A stretch of DNA of 64,000 nt, from NCBI RefSeq assembly GCF_003628305.1, contig NZ_RBZM01000004.1:248001-312000 (forward strand). The letters are read 5' to 3'. The notes below the pieces were generated by a model that saw nothing but the letters and a program-made list of their open reading frames with translations, was not told the origin of the DNA and ran no database searches. Positions 8,262 through 17,391 of this stretch are shown piece after piece; the first letter of the stretch is position 1; each line of letters opens with the position of its first letter. This stretch comes from Cohnella endophytica. GTDB taxonomy: Bacteria; Bacillota; Bacilli; Paenibacillales; Paenibacillaceae. Position numbers and translations under genes: made by a program.

Positions 8262-9176
8262 ATGGATATGATTTCTAAGGATCAGTTTCAACCAGCCGAG
8301 AAAACGACAAACGCAAACTCCATCGTGCGTCCTTCCCTTACGTATTGGCAGGATGCTTGGAGGCGTTTGAGATCTAATAAAATGGCAATGACCGGCTTGA
8401 TCGTTCTCGTCATCATGACGCTTCTGGCGATCTTCGCACCGCTTTTCAGCAAGTTCGATTATGAAACTCAATATTTGATGGATACCGATCTTAAGCCTTC
8501 CTGGACGCATTTCTTCGGTACGGACGATTTCGGACGCGATTTGTGGACCCGCGTATGGTGGGGGACGAGAATCTCGTTGTTCATCGGATTGGTCGCAGCG
8601 ACGCTGGATTTGGTTATCGGCGTATTGTACGGCGGAATCTCGGCTTACTTCGGCGGCAAAGTGGATAACGTGATGCAGAGGGTTATCGAGATTATTTACT
8701 CCATTCCGCTTTTGCTTTTGGCGATCATCCTGATCGTGTTCATGGGACCCGGCATCAAGTCGATTATTATCGCTTATGCGATCACGGGTTGGGTAGGCAC
8801 GGCCCGGTTGGTTCGGGGACAAATCCTGCTCCTCAAGGAACAGGAATTCGTATTAGCGGCAAGAACGCTGGGCGCGAAGCCGTCGCGGATCATTCTTCAG
8901 CATTTGATCCCCAACGTAATCGGTCTTATTGTCGTGCAAATTACGTTTATCGTTCCACTGGCCATTTTCTTCGAATCGTTCCTGAGCTTCATCGGGGTCG
9001 GCATTCGTCCGCCGATGGCGTCTCTCGGAAATCTGATCAACGACGGCGCGCATTACATGCGTTACCAGCCGCACCGGATCATTTACCCGACGATCGTGTT
9101 CAGCATGATCTTGCTTAGCTTTAACATACTTGGTGATGGATTGCGCGACGCGCTCGATCCGAAAATGAGAAAATAA
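8262..9176 (+). CDS. oppC: Oligopeptide ABC transporter permease OppC
   Basis: 304 residues, starting 3 bp after oppB with GGGGAGGAG before the ATG. It has an N-terminal cytoplasmic segment of about 30 residues and a first helix at about 45-65. GTDDFGRDLWTRVWWGTRISL is the OppC/DppC hallmark (20-residue core), and the EAA motif is EFVLAARTLGAKPSRIILQHL. The second membrane subunit of the importer. Confidence 0.93.
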   Translation: MDMISKDQFQPAEKTTNANSIVRPSLTYWQDAWRRLRSNKMAMTGLIVLVIMTLLAIFAPLFSKFDYETQYLMDTDLKPSWTHFFGTDDFGRDLWTRVWWGTRISLFIGLVAATLDLVIGVLYGGISAYFGGKVDNVMQRVIEIIYSIPLLLLAIILIVFMGPGIKSIIIAYAITGWVGTARLVRGQILLLKEQEFVLAARTLGAKPSRIILQHLIPNVIGLIVVQITFIVPLAIFFESFLSFIGVGIRPPMASLGNLINDGAHYMRYQPHRIIYPTIVFSMILLSFNILGDGLRDALDPKMRK

Positions 9177-9189
9177 GGAGGAGTGCCGA

Positions 9190-10221
9190 ATGGGTAAACC
9201 CATACTTGAAGTCAACAATTTGCGCGTATCATTCAAGATGTATGCCGGTGAAGTTCAAGCGGTCCGCGGCGTCTCCTTCACGTTAGATAAAGGAGAAGTC
9301 CTGGCGATCGTCGGCGAATCCGGTTGCGGTAAATCGGTAACCGCGCAGACGATCATGCGTTTGATCCCCTCTCCGCCTAGCTATATTAAAGAAGGGTCCT
9401 CGATCCTTTTCGACGGAAAACACGAAATTTCCAAAATGTCCGAATCGCAAATGCAGAACATTCGCGGCAATGAAATGGGCATGATTTTCCAAGATCCGAT
9501 GACTTCACTGAATCCGACGATGACCGTCGGTGCGCAAATTTCCGAAGGCATCTTGAAGCATCAGAAAAAGTCGAAATCCGAGGCAATGAAACGCGCGTCC
9601 GAGCTTTTGACTCTTGTCGGAATGTCGAATGCCGACGAACGCCTTCATCAATACCCTCATGAGCTTTCAGGGGGTATGAGACAGCGGGTTATGATCGCAT
9701 TATCGCTCGCTTGCAATCCGAAGCTTCTGATCGCCGATGAGCCGACGACCGCGCTCGACGTGACGATCCAAGCGCAGATTATCGATCTTCTTCGCGATAT
9801 TCAAGAGAAGACGGAAACGTCGATCATCCTGATCACTCACGATTTGGGCGTCGTAGCCGAGATGGCTCATAAGGTCATCGTCATGTACGCGGGCAAAGTC
9901 GTCGAGAGAGGTACGCTGGAAGATATTTTCTATAACCCGAGACATCCGTACACTTGGGGATTGCTTCGTTCCGTTCCGCGGCTCGATAGCGATAAAAACG
10001 CCGAATTGGATTCGATTCCCGGCACGCCGCCGGATCTGTACGCGCCGCCTGTCGGATGCGCGTTCGCCGCGCGTTGCCCTTATGCGATGAAAGTATGCAA
10101 AGAGATCGACCCGGAGCATTTCCACGTGAACGACGGACATAGCGCGGCTTGCTGGTTGAACCATCCGGAAGCGCCTGAAGTCGAGATGCCGGTCGGAATT
10201 GGGAGGGGAGCTCATGGCTGA
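9190..10221 (+). CDS. oppD: Oligopeptide ABC transporter ATPase OppD
   Basis: 343 residues. Walker A is GESGCGKS (42-49), the ABC signature LSGGMRQR, and Walker B LLIADEPT. The C-terminal oligopeptide-transporter extension has [13 protein letters not shown], cysteines that bind an Fe-S cluster or metal in some OppD/DppD proteins. It pairs with OppF to power import. AAGGAGGAG lies before the start. Its last 8 bp overlap oppF. Confidence 0.93.
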   Translation: MGKPILEVNNLRVSFKMYAGEVQAVRGVSFTLDKGEVLAIVGESGCGKSVTAQTIMRLIPSPPSYIKEGSSILFDGKHEISKMSESQMQNIRGNEMGMIFQDPMTSLNPTMTVGAQISEGILKHQKKSKSEAMKRASELLTLVGMSNADERLHQYPHELSGGMRQRVMIALSLACNPKLLIADEPTTALDVTIQAQIIDLLRDIQEKTETSIILITHDLGVVAEMAHKVIVMYAGKVVERGTLEDIFYNPRHPYTWGLLRSVPRLDSDKNAELDSIPGTPPDLYAPPVGCAFAARCPYAMKVCKEIDPEHFHVNDGHSAACWLNHPEAPEVEMPVGIGRGAHG

Positions 10222-11170
10222 AGATAATATTCTTGAGGTCAGGAACCTGCAGAAGCATTTTAACCTCAGCAATAACCGCGTGCTTAAAGCGGTAGACGGT
10301 TTAAACTTCGCGATCAAGCGGGGCGAAACGTTCGGACTAGTCGGCGAATCCGGTTGCGGTAAATCGACGACCGGCCGTACGATCATTCGTCTATATGAAG
10401 CGAGCGGCGGTCAAATTCTGTTTAACGGCGAAGACGTGCAGAAGATGTCCGGCGAGAAGCGCAAAAAGTTCAACCGGGATATGCAAATGGTATTCCAAGA
10501 TCCGTACGCTTCCTTGAATCCCCGTATGACCGTCGGCAAGATCATCGGCGAGGGCATGGAGATTCACGGTTTGTATAGCGGCAAGGAAAAGAAAGAACGC
10601 ATCAGCCAACTGCTTAGAGACGTTGGATTGAACGAAGAGCATGCAAGCCGGTTCCCGCATGAATTTTCCGGCGGCCAACGCCAACGGATCGGAATCGCAC
10701 GCGCGCTGGCGATCGAGCCGCAATTCATCATTGCGGACGAGCCGATCTCCGCGCTCGACGTTTCCGTTCAAGCGCAGGTCGTGAACTTGTTCAAGAAGCT
10801 GCAGAAGGATCGCGGTTTGACCTATTTGTTCATCGCGCATGACTTGGCGATGGTGAAGCATATTTCCGATCGTATCGGCGTTATGTACTTGGGTAAGCTC
10901 GTCGAGGTCGCGACTTCCGACAAGCTGAACGCGAAGCCTTTGCATCCGTACACGCAAACTCTGTTATCCGCGATTCCGGTTCCGGATCCGGACGTTCAGA
11001 AGCAGCGCAAACGGATTATTCCGCAAGGCGAAATCCCGAGCCCGTTGAACCCGCCGAGCGGTTGCCCGTTCCGTACGCGCTGCCCTCATGCGATGGATCA
11101 GTGCGCGGCTACTATGCCACCGTTCAAAGAAGTCGAGCCAGGCCACTACGCGGCTTGCCACTTGCTCTAA
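10214..11170 (+). CDS. oppF: Oligopeptide ABC transporter ATPase OppF
   Basis: 318 residues. The start at 10214 is chosen because GGAGGGGAG lies just before it; an in-frame ATG at 10199 precedes that site. Walker A is GESGCGKS (44-51), signature FSGGQRQR, Walker B IIADEPIS. The C-terminal oligo_HPY-type extension has GCPFRTRCPHAMDQC. It overlaps oppD by 8 bp, so the two are probably translated together. The last gene of the operon. Confidence 0.93.
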   Translation: MAEDNILEVRNLQKHFNLSNNRVLKAVDGLNFAIKRGETFGLVGESGCGKSTTGRTIIRLYEASGGQILFNGEDVQKMSGEKRKKFNRDMQMVFQDPYASLNPRMTVGKIIGEGMEIHGLYSGKEKKERISQLLRDVGLNEEHASRFPHEFSGGQRQRIGIARALAIEPQFIIADEPISALDVSVQAQVVNLFKKLQKDRGLTYLFIAHDLAMVKHISDRIGVMYLGKLVEVATSDKLNAKPLHPYTQTLLSAIPVPDPDVQKQRKRIIPQGEIPSPLNPPSGCPFRTRCPHAMDQCAATMPPFKEVEPGHYAACHLL

Positions 11171-11184
11171 TAATCGATTAGTTA

Positions 11185-11223
11185 AAGAAGCCCCCAAGTC
11201 TCTCGCAGACTTGGGGGCTTCTT
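11185..11223 (+). terminator. Terminator of the opp operon
   Basis: A 17-bp perfect stem (AAGAAGCCCCCAAGTCT / AGACTTGGGGGCTTCTT) with a 5-nt loop. The A and T flanks could also stop transcription from the other side. Confidence 0.9.
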
Positions 11224-11311
11224 CGTAATGCAGACAGTATTTCCTCGGAAATCAATGGTGTGAGATAAGCCAATCGGGATATTGAGTAACTCTGTTTCGG
11301 ATTAATTGAGC

Positions 11312-11385
11312 AGCCCAGTAACCCAGCACCCCAGCACCTCGCCAACCTAGCAACTCAGCAACTCAGCAATTCAGGAACTCCTTAG
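11312..11385. repeat. Short-period C/A-rich repeat tract
   Basis: Degenerate 8-10 bp units of the type CAACTCAG / CACCCCAG / CAACCTAG occur head to tail in non-coding DNA. A similar pyrimidine-rich tract with AACCTCGCC lies at 30835-30890. No coding potential seen. Confidence 0.6.
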
Positions 11386-11403
11386 GTCGTCGAAAGCGGG
11401 ATT

Positions 11404-11586
11404 AAGTGGAAAAACTCCAACTAATTTGTTTGAGAGCCCCTTTTTCGAGTAATGAATGGAAAAACTCCACTTATTTTCTCCCGAATGACCATTCTCCGGC
11501 CAATTGCTCTCAAATAGTCGTAGTTTTTACAACTAATTACCTATCATCTCGTAATTAGCCTGGAATAGTTGGAGTTTTTCCAATTC
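11404..11586. repeat. Palindrome-centred repeat array with about 50-bp period (array 1)
   Basis: Four copies of a palindromic core: GTGGAAAAACTCCAA (11406-11420), ATGGAAAAACTCCAC (11456-11470), GTCGTAGTTTTTACAAC (11517-11533) and GTTGGAGTTTTTCCAAT (11568-11584). Core centres are 50, 62 and 51 bp apart. The first two read A5, the last two T5, as if inverted. Where GGA becomes GTA on one arm, TCC becomes TAC on the other. Lies between the oppF terminator and the 3' end of serS. Confidence 0.7.
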
Positions 11587-11604
11587 AGATAACCGACAAA
11601 AGCT

Positions 11605-12897
11605 TCACTCCTGCTCCGCCTTCGGATATAGCCGTTCCCGGCCGCCTAGGTAGGGTCTAAGCGCGACAGGTACGTAAATGCTTCCATCGGCGGCTTGGTG
11701 GTTCTCGAGCAATGGAATGAGGATGCGGGGACTGGCGACGGCCGTATTATTGAGCGTGTGGCAGTAACGCAAGTTGCCTTCGGTATCGCGATAACGGATG
11801 TTCGCCCGCCGCGCTTGAAAGTCGTGCAAATTCGACGACGAGTGGGTTTCCCCGTAAGCTTGTCGGCTCGGCATCCATGTCTCGATGTCGTATTGTTTAT
11901 ACGTTTTCTGCGACATGTCGCCCGTACAGACGGCCATGACGCGATAAGGCAGTTCCAACAGACGAAGCAGCTCTTCGGCGTTCCCGGTAATTTCGCCGAG
12001 TAGCCGGTCCGACAGCTCCGCGTCCGCTTCGCAGACGATGACTTGTTCCACTTTGGCGAACTGATGCACGCGGTACAATCCTTGCACGTCTTTGCCGGTC
12101 GACCCGACCTCGCTGCGGAAGCAGACCGATGCGGCCGCTAAGCGCAAGGGATCCGTAACATCGACAACTTCGTTCGAATAGTATGCGACAAGCGGTACCT
12201 CCGACGTGCCGATCATGACTTTGTTCTCTTCGGCGACCTTATAAATCTGATCCTCGCCAAGCGGAAAGAAGCCCGTATGACGCATTGCATCCGGACGAAC
12301 CATTAAAGGTACGTCCAGAAGCGTGAATCCGCTGGCCAACAACAGGTCGAGCGCAAGCTGCTGTACCGCGCGATGAAGCAAAACCCCGTCGCCCGATAAG
12401 TAATAATTGCGCGTTCCCGCCGTTTTGACACCCCGCGGAATATCGATCATGCCGTGCATATTCCCCAAGGCGATATGATCAAGCATCTCAAAGTCGGCTG
12501 CAATAGGAACTCCGACGCGCCTGATTTCCACGTTATCTTCGTCGGAACGCCCGATCGGCGTATCCGGCGACACATCGTTCGGCACAAGTTGCATCAAGCT
12601 TGCATATCGCTCCTCCGCCGCCGTCAATTCTTTTTCGATCATCGCTAACTCTACATTCACTTGAGCGACTTCCGCTTTCAACGCCGCGACGCGCATGAAG
12701 TCTCCGCGGCTAACGAGCCGTCCGATCTGCTGCGAGGTTTTGTTGCGCGACTCCCGATGTTGTTCCGCCTCGTTCAACAGCTTGCGCCGCGATTCGTCAC
12801 AATCGAGCAATTCCTTGACGGATAGCTCGATCCCTTTTTGGTCCGCGACCGTCTGAACCCGCTCTCCATTCTGCCTGATCCACTTGATGTCCAACAT
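11605..12897 (-). CDS. serS: Seryl-tRNA synthetase
   Basis: 430 residues. The N-terminal long coiled-coil arm (about 25-105, rich in E/L/A) reaches the tRNA-Ser variable arm. It is followed by the class II core with motif 2 (VCFRSEVGSTGKDVQGLYRVHQF region) and motif 3 near the end. The start is 12897, behind AAAGGAG; an ORF start at 12984 lies inside the T-box terminator and is rejected. It charges tRNA-Ser with serine in the cytoplasm. Controlled by the T-box leader immediately upstream. Confidence 0.95.
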   Translation of the reverse strand: MLDIKWIRQNGERVQTVADQKGIELSVKELLDCDESRRKLLNEAEQHRESRNKTSQQIGRLVSRGDFMRVAALKAEVAQVNVELAMIEKELTAAEERYASLMQLVPNDVSPDTPIGRSDEDNVEIRRVGVPIAADFEMLDHIALGNMHGMIDIPRGVKTAGTRNYYLSGDGVLLHRAVQQLALDLLLASGFTLLDVPLMVRPDAMRHTGFFPLGEDQIYKVAEENKVMIGTSEVPLVAYYSNEVVDVTDPLRLAAASVCFRSEVGSTGKDVQGLYRVHQFAKVEQVIVCEADAELSDRLLGEITGNAEELLRLLELPYRVMAVCTGDMSQKTYKQYDIETWMPSRQAYGETHSSSNLHDFQARRANIRYRDTEGNLRYCHTLNNTAVASPRILIPLLENHQAADGSIYVPVALRPYLGGRERLYPKAEQE

Positions 12898-12927
12898 GCC
12901 GACACGCTCCTTTTTCCGAATAAAAAC

Positions 12928-13144
12928 GCAAAAAACGCCCTCGTCTTCATGGGACGAGGAGCGTTTCAATACTCGCGGTGCCACCCAAATTGACCGAACA
13001 GACGAAGCCGTCCGATCCTCTTTAGTTCCGCGGTAACGTGCGGCAACGGTTAACTTAGGGAGAGCGCGGCTAGCCGCGGCCCAGCTTGACGAGAACGCCT
13101 CCGAGTTGGATGCTCTTCAATGGCATGATGTCGATCATTTAATT
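12928..13144 (-). ncRNA. T-box leader of serS
   Basis: On the minus strand GGTGGCACCGCG (12974-12985) is the conserved T-box that binds the uncharged tRNA acceptor end. It is preceded by the CGTTA motif and AACTAAAGAGGA, and followed by a terminator stem at 12929-12966 (CGCTCCTCGTC / GACGAGGGCG then T6). Low charged tRNA-Ser would favour the antiterminator and serS expression. I could not place the specifier codon with certainty. Confidence 0.9.
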
Positions 13145-13150
13145 TGTTGT

Positions 13151-13180
13151 AGTATAGCTCATATAAGGGGACGCGTGCAA
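13151..13180 (-). promoter_or_regulatory. serS promoter
   Basis: On the minus strand TTGCAC (13175-13180) and TATACT (13151-13156) are 18 bp apart. The start point would be near 13144, giving a leader of about 245 nt. Confidence 0.7.
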
Positions 13181-13218
13181 GCCCGAAACGCGAAGAACCG
13201 TCAGGAAAACAAAAGCAT

Positions 13219-13243
13219 TTGACAAATGCCGCGAGGATATAAT
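13219..13243 (+). promoter_or_regulatory. Possible tyrS promoter
   Basis: TTGACA (13219-13224) and TATAAT (13238-13243) are both perfect, but the spacer is only 13 bp, too short for normal sigma-A recognition. One of the boxes may be coincidental or the promoter may be atypical. It lies back to back with the serS promoter. Confidence 0.4.
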
Positions 13244-13249
13244 AAAGTG

Positions 13250-13523
13250 ATTCAAACGAATACTGTAACCATTGCGATGAAGGGAATCAGTAGCGTTCGG
13301 AACCCGCGTTCCAGAAAGCCGGCGGTCGATGCAAGCCGGTACGCGAACGAACGTGAATTACGTCCCGGAGCTTCTTCGCCCGAAACCGCGATTCGCGGAA
13401 GGGGAAGACGGATTCCGTCCGTTATTCGGTTTGAGTGGAAAGTGCGCGTTTACGAACCGCATTTTCAATTAGGGTGGTACCGCGATGACTCGTCCCTGTC
13501 GATGACAGGACGGGTCTTTTTTG
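13250..13523 (+). ncRNA. T-box leader of tyrS
   Basis: GGTGGTACCGCG (13473-13484) is a canonical T-box sequence. It follows a CGTTATTCGG segment and AGTGG, and precedes a terminator stem (GACTCGTCCCTGT / GACAGGACGGGTC, then T6, ending about 13523). Upstream, ATGAAGGGAATCAGTAGC resembles the stem I AGTA region. An ORF through this stretch is not a gene. Confidence 0.9.
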
Positions 13524-13561
13524 CGTAAATATCGAGGTTAAGACGAAAAGGAGAGGTTCGC

Positions 13562-14848
13562 ATGATGAACGGAACGAAGACGGACAATGCTTTCGATCTG
13601 TTGGAAGAACTGGAATACAGGGGATTGCTTCAGCAGGTGACGCATCGCGAGCAATTGCAAGAGAAGCTGGCCACGGAGCAGGTAAAGCTTTACTGCGGGT
13701 TCGATCCTACGGCTGACAGCCTGCATATCGGACACTTGCTTCCGGTGTTGATTCTTCGGCATTTTCAACGCGCCGGACACCGTCCGATCGCGCTCGTAGG
13801 AGGCGGTACCGGTCTGATCGGAGATCCGAGCGGCCGTACGACCGAGCGTTCCTTGAATTCGGACGACACCGTCGCGGCTTGGACGAACGCATTGAAAGGA
13901 CAATTGTCGCGGTTCCTGGATTTTAGCGACGAGAGCGGAGCGAAGCTCGTCAGCAACTACGAGTGGCTGGGACCGATGGACATCATTACGTTCCTGCGCG
14001 ACATCGGCAAAAACTTTACCGTAAATTACATGCTGGCGAAAGATTCCGTCGATTCTCGACTCGCGAACGGCATCTCCTTCACCGAGTTCAGCTACATGAT
14101 CCTGCAATCGTACGACTTCTACAGGCTGCACGCGGATCACGGATGCTCGCTTCAGATCGGCGGCAGCGACCAGTGGGGCAACATTACGGCGGGACTCGAC
14201 CTAATCGGCAAAATGGGCGGAGGAGACGCGTTCGGACTGACGGTTCCGCTAGTTACGAAGAGCGACGGCAAGAAGTTCGGCAAGTCCGAATCCGGCGCCG
14301 TCTGGCTCGATCGCAGCAAAACGTCGGTATACGCGTTCTACCAGTTCTGGATCAACACCGACGACAACGACGTGATCAAGTTCCTGAAATACTTCACGTT
14401 CCTGAGCCGCGAGCAAATCTCCGAGCTGGAGCAGGAGCTTAGCGAACGTCCGGAGAAACGAGCTGCTCAGCGCGAGTTGGCCCGCGAAGTGACGCGTCTC
14501 GTGCATGGCGACGAAGCCGTCGTCAGCGCGGAGAAAATCACGCAAGCGTTGTTCTCCGGCGACGTGACTCAGCTGAGCGAAGACGAGCTCGTAGAGGCGC
14601 TGGGAGACATGCCTACGACGGTCGTGACGGGCGAAGAGGAAAGTCCGCTCCTGGAATTGCTGATTACCGTTCAAGCGGCTCCTTCCAGGCGCCAAGCGCG
14701 GCAGGACATCGAGAGCGGAGCGGTGTACATCAACGGTCAGCGCGAGACGGCAACCGATTTCGTACTCACTGCCGAACACCGGTTGCATGGCAAGTATGTC
14801 GTGTTACGACGCGGCAAGAAAAACTACTACCTCGTGAAGTTCGAATAG
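13562..14848 (+). CDS. tyrS: Tyrosyl-tRNA synthetase
   Basis: 428 residues. Class I signatures are HIGH at 55-58 and KFGKS at 238-242 in place of KMSKS, as is usual for bacterial TyrRS. The tyrosine-binding YMILQSYDFYRL and GGSDQWGNI segments are present. The C-terminal S4 RNA-binding domain spans about 360-428 (SRRQARQDIESGAVYING). AAAAGGAGAGG lies before the start. Regulated by the upstream T-box; divergent from serS. Confidence 0.96.
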   Translation: MMNGTKTDNAFDLLEELEYRGLLQQVTHREQLQEKLATEQVKLYCGFDPTADSLHIGHLLPVLILRHFQRAGHRPIALVGGGTGLIGDPSGRTTERSLNSDDTVAAWTNALKGQLSRFLDFSDESGAKLVSNYEWLGPMDIITFLRDIGKNFTVNYMLAKDSVDSRLANGISFTEFSYMILQSYDFYRLHADHGCSLQIGGSDQWGNITAGLDLIGKMGGGDAFGLTVPLVTKSDGKKFGKSESGAVWLDRSKTSVYAFYQFWINTDDNDVIKFLKYFTFLSREQISELEQELSERPEKRAAQRELAREVTRLVHGDEAVVSAEKITQALFSGDVTQLSEDELVEALGDMPTTVVTGEEESPLLELLITVQAAPSRRQARQDIESGAVYINGQRETATDFVLTAEHRLHGKYVVLRRGKKNYYLVKFE

Positions 14849-14860
14849 ACGACGGAAGAG

Positions 14861-14917
14861 AAAAGCAGGGAATGAAACGGCCTCGTTATCGCGACCGGAT
14901 TCGCTCCCTGCTTTTTT
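14861..14917. terminator. Terminator between tyrS and the MFS gene
   Basis: AAAAGCAGGGA and TCCCTGCTTTTTT form an 11-bp outer stem around a large partly paired loop. The A and T flanks would work for both convergent genes. Confidence 0.75.
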
Positions 14918-14935
14918 GATTGGATCGTAGCCGAA

Positions 14936-16147
14936 TCAAGCCTTTACCTGCGTTTGCTTCCTGTACCGAATGGCTCGGCTCGCCCAAATACACGTCAGGA
15001 AGAGCAAGACGCCCGAAAGGACGAACAAGCCTTCTATGCCGATGAAGCCGGACAGAGCGCCGCCAACGACCGGTCCTAACATGTTCCCGAGAGCGAGAGC
15101 GCTGCTATTGAAACCGAACGAGCGGCTGACCATGTCGTCCGGCGTATGTTTGCGGATGAGCGAGTTCACGGTCGGAATCAGTCCGCCCATGAAGCAGCCG
15201 AGCAGGAACCGGAAAATAAGCAAGTGTCCGACGGTACCGACGAAGGCTTGCGGAATGAGCATGACTCCCGCGCCGGCCAGCGAAATAATCAGGATGCGAG
15301 AAGCTCCAATTCGGTCGCTAAGCCTGCCTAGCAGCGGAGCGCAGATCAAATTCGAGATGCCGGTCACCGAACCGACGAAACCGGCGTAGAAGGCGAGATT
15401 TTCCGTCGTGCCGTGCAGCTTCTCGACGTACAAGGGAATTAGCGGCATCGGACTGAGCATCGCGAATTGAATCAGGAAAGTGACCGTTAACAGAACCGGA
15501 AGCTGGCGAATGACGAGCAATTCCTTTAAGCCTTTGATAACGCTTGTTTGCGCTTTAAGAGCTGCGGCGTTGCGGTCGAAGCTCTCTTGAACGAGTAGCC
15601 AAGATACGACCGAAGCTAAGAAAAGAAAACTCCCCGTAATGTAGAAAATCGGCCTAAATCCGAAGCTGTCGGCCAGCAATCCTCCGATAAAGGGACCAAG
15701 TATGGCTCCGGCCGTACCGCCGGATTGCAAAGTTCCCATCGCGAAGCCGATCCGGTTTTTGGGAGTCGTCGCGGAGACGAGGGCGACGGCTGCGGGCGAG
15801 AAGCCCGAGATAACCCCGTTAAGCATCCGCAACGCCAATAGATGCCATGGCTCTGTCGCGAATCCCATGAGCACGATTACGATCGCCATGCCGAACCCGG
15901 AGCGCAGCAGCATCATTTTACGTCCGTATTTGTCCGAAAGCTTACCCCAAAGGGGTTGGAAAATGAACGAGGTAATGAAATTCGCCGCGAAAATAAAACC
16001 CGCCCACAGTCCGACCTCGTGATCATCGGTGAGGCCGAGATCCTTTTTCAGATATAGCGATAAGAACGGCATGATCATCGTCATTCCCGCCATGACCAAG
16101 AAATTGCCGCCCATTAGGACGGCAAGGTTGATTTTCCAACGTTGCAT
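14936..16147 (-). CDS. MFS multidrug-type efflux transporter
   Basis: 403 residues, 12 predicted helices. The loop 2-3 motif is PLWGKLSDKYGRKMMLLRS. A second copy after helix 8 reads PLLGRLSDRIGASR, and the motif-C-like ILGPFIGG lies in helix 5. This matches the drug:H+ antiporter families with 12 helices. The start at 16147 follows AAAGGAG; a longer ORF from 16195 has no ribosome site. The substrate cannot be told from sequence. Divergent from hemE. Confidence 0.85.
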   Translation of the reverse strand: MQRWKINLAVLMGGNFLVMAGMTMIMPFLSLYLKKDLGLTDDHEVGLWAGFIFAANFITSFIFQPLWGKLSDKYGRKMMLLRSGFGMAIVIVLMGFATEPWHLLALRMLNGVISGFSPAAVALVSATTPKNRIGFAMGTLQSGGTAGAILGPFIGGLLADSFGFRPIFYITGSFLFLASVVSWLLVQESFDRNAAALKAQTSVIKGLKELLVIRQLPVLLTVTFLIQFAMLSPMPLIPLYVEKLHGTTENLAFYAGFVGSVTGISNLICAPLLGRLSDRIGASRILIISLAGAGVMLIPQAFVGTVGHLLIFRFLLGCFMGGLIPTVNSLIRKHTPDDMVSRSFGFNSSALALGNMLGPVVGGALSGFIGIEGLFVLSGVLLFLTCIWASRAIRYRKQTQVKA

Positions 16148-16335
16148 AATAGCTCCTTTCTTTGTCGTAGTATGTACATTGTCGCTTCCTATCATAGACC
16201 TGTTGTTCGGCTAAAGGTAGCATTGTCAAAGTATTGTCATACTCCGGGCGGGCTCCGAGGTTGTTCGAGCGCGGCAAAAGGGGCATAATGAAAAGAAAAG
16301 CAAAACCAATCCTTTACATAAAAGAGGCAATGATC

Positions 16336-17391
16336 ATGATAGAAAACGATTTGTTCCTTCGGGCATGCAGGCAAGAGGCTGTCGAGCGCATACCGGTATG
16401 GTACATGCGTCAAGCCGGGCGTTACGATCCCGATTACCGCAAAATCAAAGAAAAGTATTCGCTGCTCGAGATTTGCAAGCAACCCGAGTTGGCGGCCGAA
16501 GTCACAATGATGCCCGTTCATAAGCTTGGCGTCGATGCGGCGATTCTGTATTCCGACATCATGAATCCGGTCGCGTCGATCGGGATCGATTTCGATATCG
16601 TGAAGGATATCGGGCCCGTCATCCACAATCCGGTCCGTTCCGCGGCGGACGTCGACCGCTTGACGCCGATCGATGTAGAGAAAGATCTCTCCCACGTGCT
16701 GGAGACGATCCGCATTCTGGATCGCGAGCTTAAGGTTCCGTTGATCACTTTCGCGGGCGCTCCGTTCACGCTTGCCAGCTATATTATCGAGGGCCGACCT
16801 ACTAAGTCGTACATCCGGACAAAAACGCTCATGTACAGCGAGCCGCAAATCTGGCATCGTCTGATGGGCAAACTCGCCGACATGGCGGCGACTTATTTGC
16901 GCGCGCATATTCGGAACGGCGCCAAAGCGGTGCAACTGTTCGACAGCTGGGTCGGATCGTTATCCCCGTTCGACTTCCAGACTTTCGTGCTTCCGCACGT
17001 AGAGAAGATTTTCGAAAGCTTATCCGATCTGGATATTCCGAAAATTTACTTCCCCGGAGTGAGCTCAGGCGAGCTCTTGCCTCATCTGACGGGCTTGCGC
17101 GCGAACGTTATCGGCCTCGATTGGCGTGTACCGTTGTCCCAAGGCAGACAGCGCACGGGAGGCAAATTCGCGATTCAAGGCAATCTAGATCCGTACGTGT
17201 TGACTGCTCCGTCGGAAGTCATTCATGAGCACGCCCGCCGTTTGCTGGACGAAGGTATGCATGAGCCCGGGTTTATTTTTAACTTGGGACATGGATTGTA
17301 CCCGGAAGCGTCGCTGGAAAAGCTAAGGGATTTAACGGAATTCGTTCATACGTATAGCGAAAAACAAATCGCGACGGGGGTGAGCCGATGA
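16336..17391 (+). CDS. hemE: Uroporphyrinogen decarboxylase
   Basis: 351 residues from 16336 (AAGAGG eight bases before). An in-frame ATG at 16288 with AAAAGGGG is an alternative that would add 16 residues. The signature PVWYMRQAGRYDPDYR carries the substrate-binding Arg, and the catalytic Asp lies in ILYSDIMNP. It converts uroporphyrinogen III to coproporphyrinogen III by four decarboxylations. It overlaps hemH by 4 bp (ATGA), making a tight three-gene heme operon. Confidence 0.96.
   Translation: MIENDLFLRACRQEAVERIPVWYMRQAGRYDPDYRKIKEKYSLLEICKQPELAAEVTMMPVHKLGVDAAILYSDIMNPVASIGIDFDIVKDIGPVIHNPVRSAADVDRLTPIDVEKDLSHVLETIRILDRELKVPLITFAGAPFTLASYIIEGRPTKSYIRTKTLMYSEPQIWHRLMGKLADMAATYLRAHIRNGAKAVQLFDSWVGSLSPFDFQTFVLPHVEKIFESLSDLDIPKIYFPGVSSGELLPHLTGLRANVIGLDWRVPLSQGRQRTGGKFAIQGNLDPYVLTAPSEVIHEHARRLLDEGMHEPGFIFNLGHGLYPEASLEKLRDLTEFVHTYSEKQIATGVSR

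Noticed and set aside
13226-13528. 100-residue plus-strand ORF before tyrS
   Set aside because: It lies entirely in the T-box leader, including the terminator stem.
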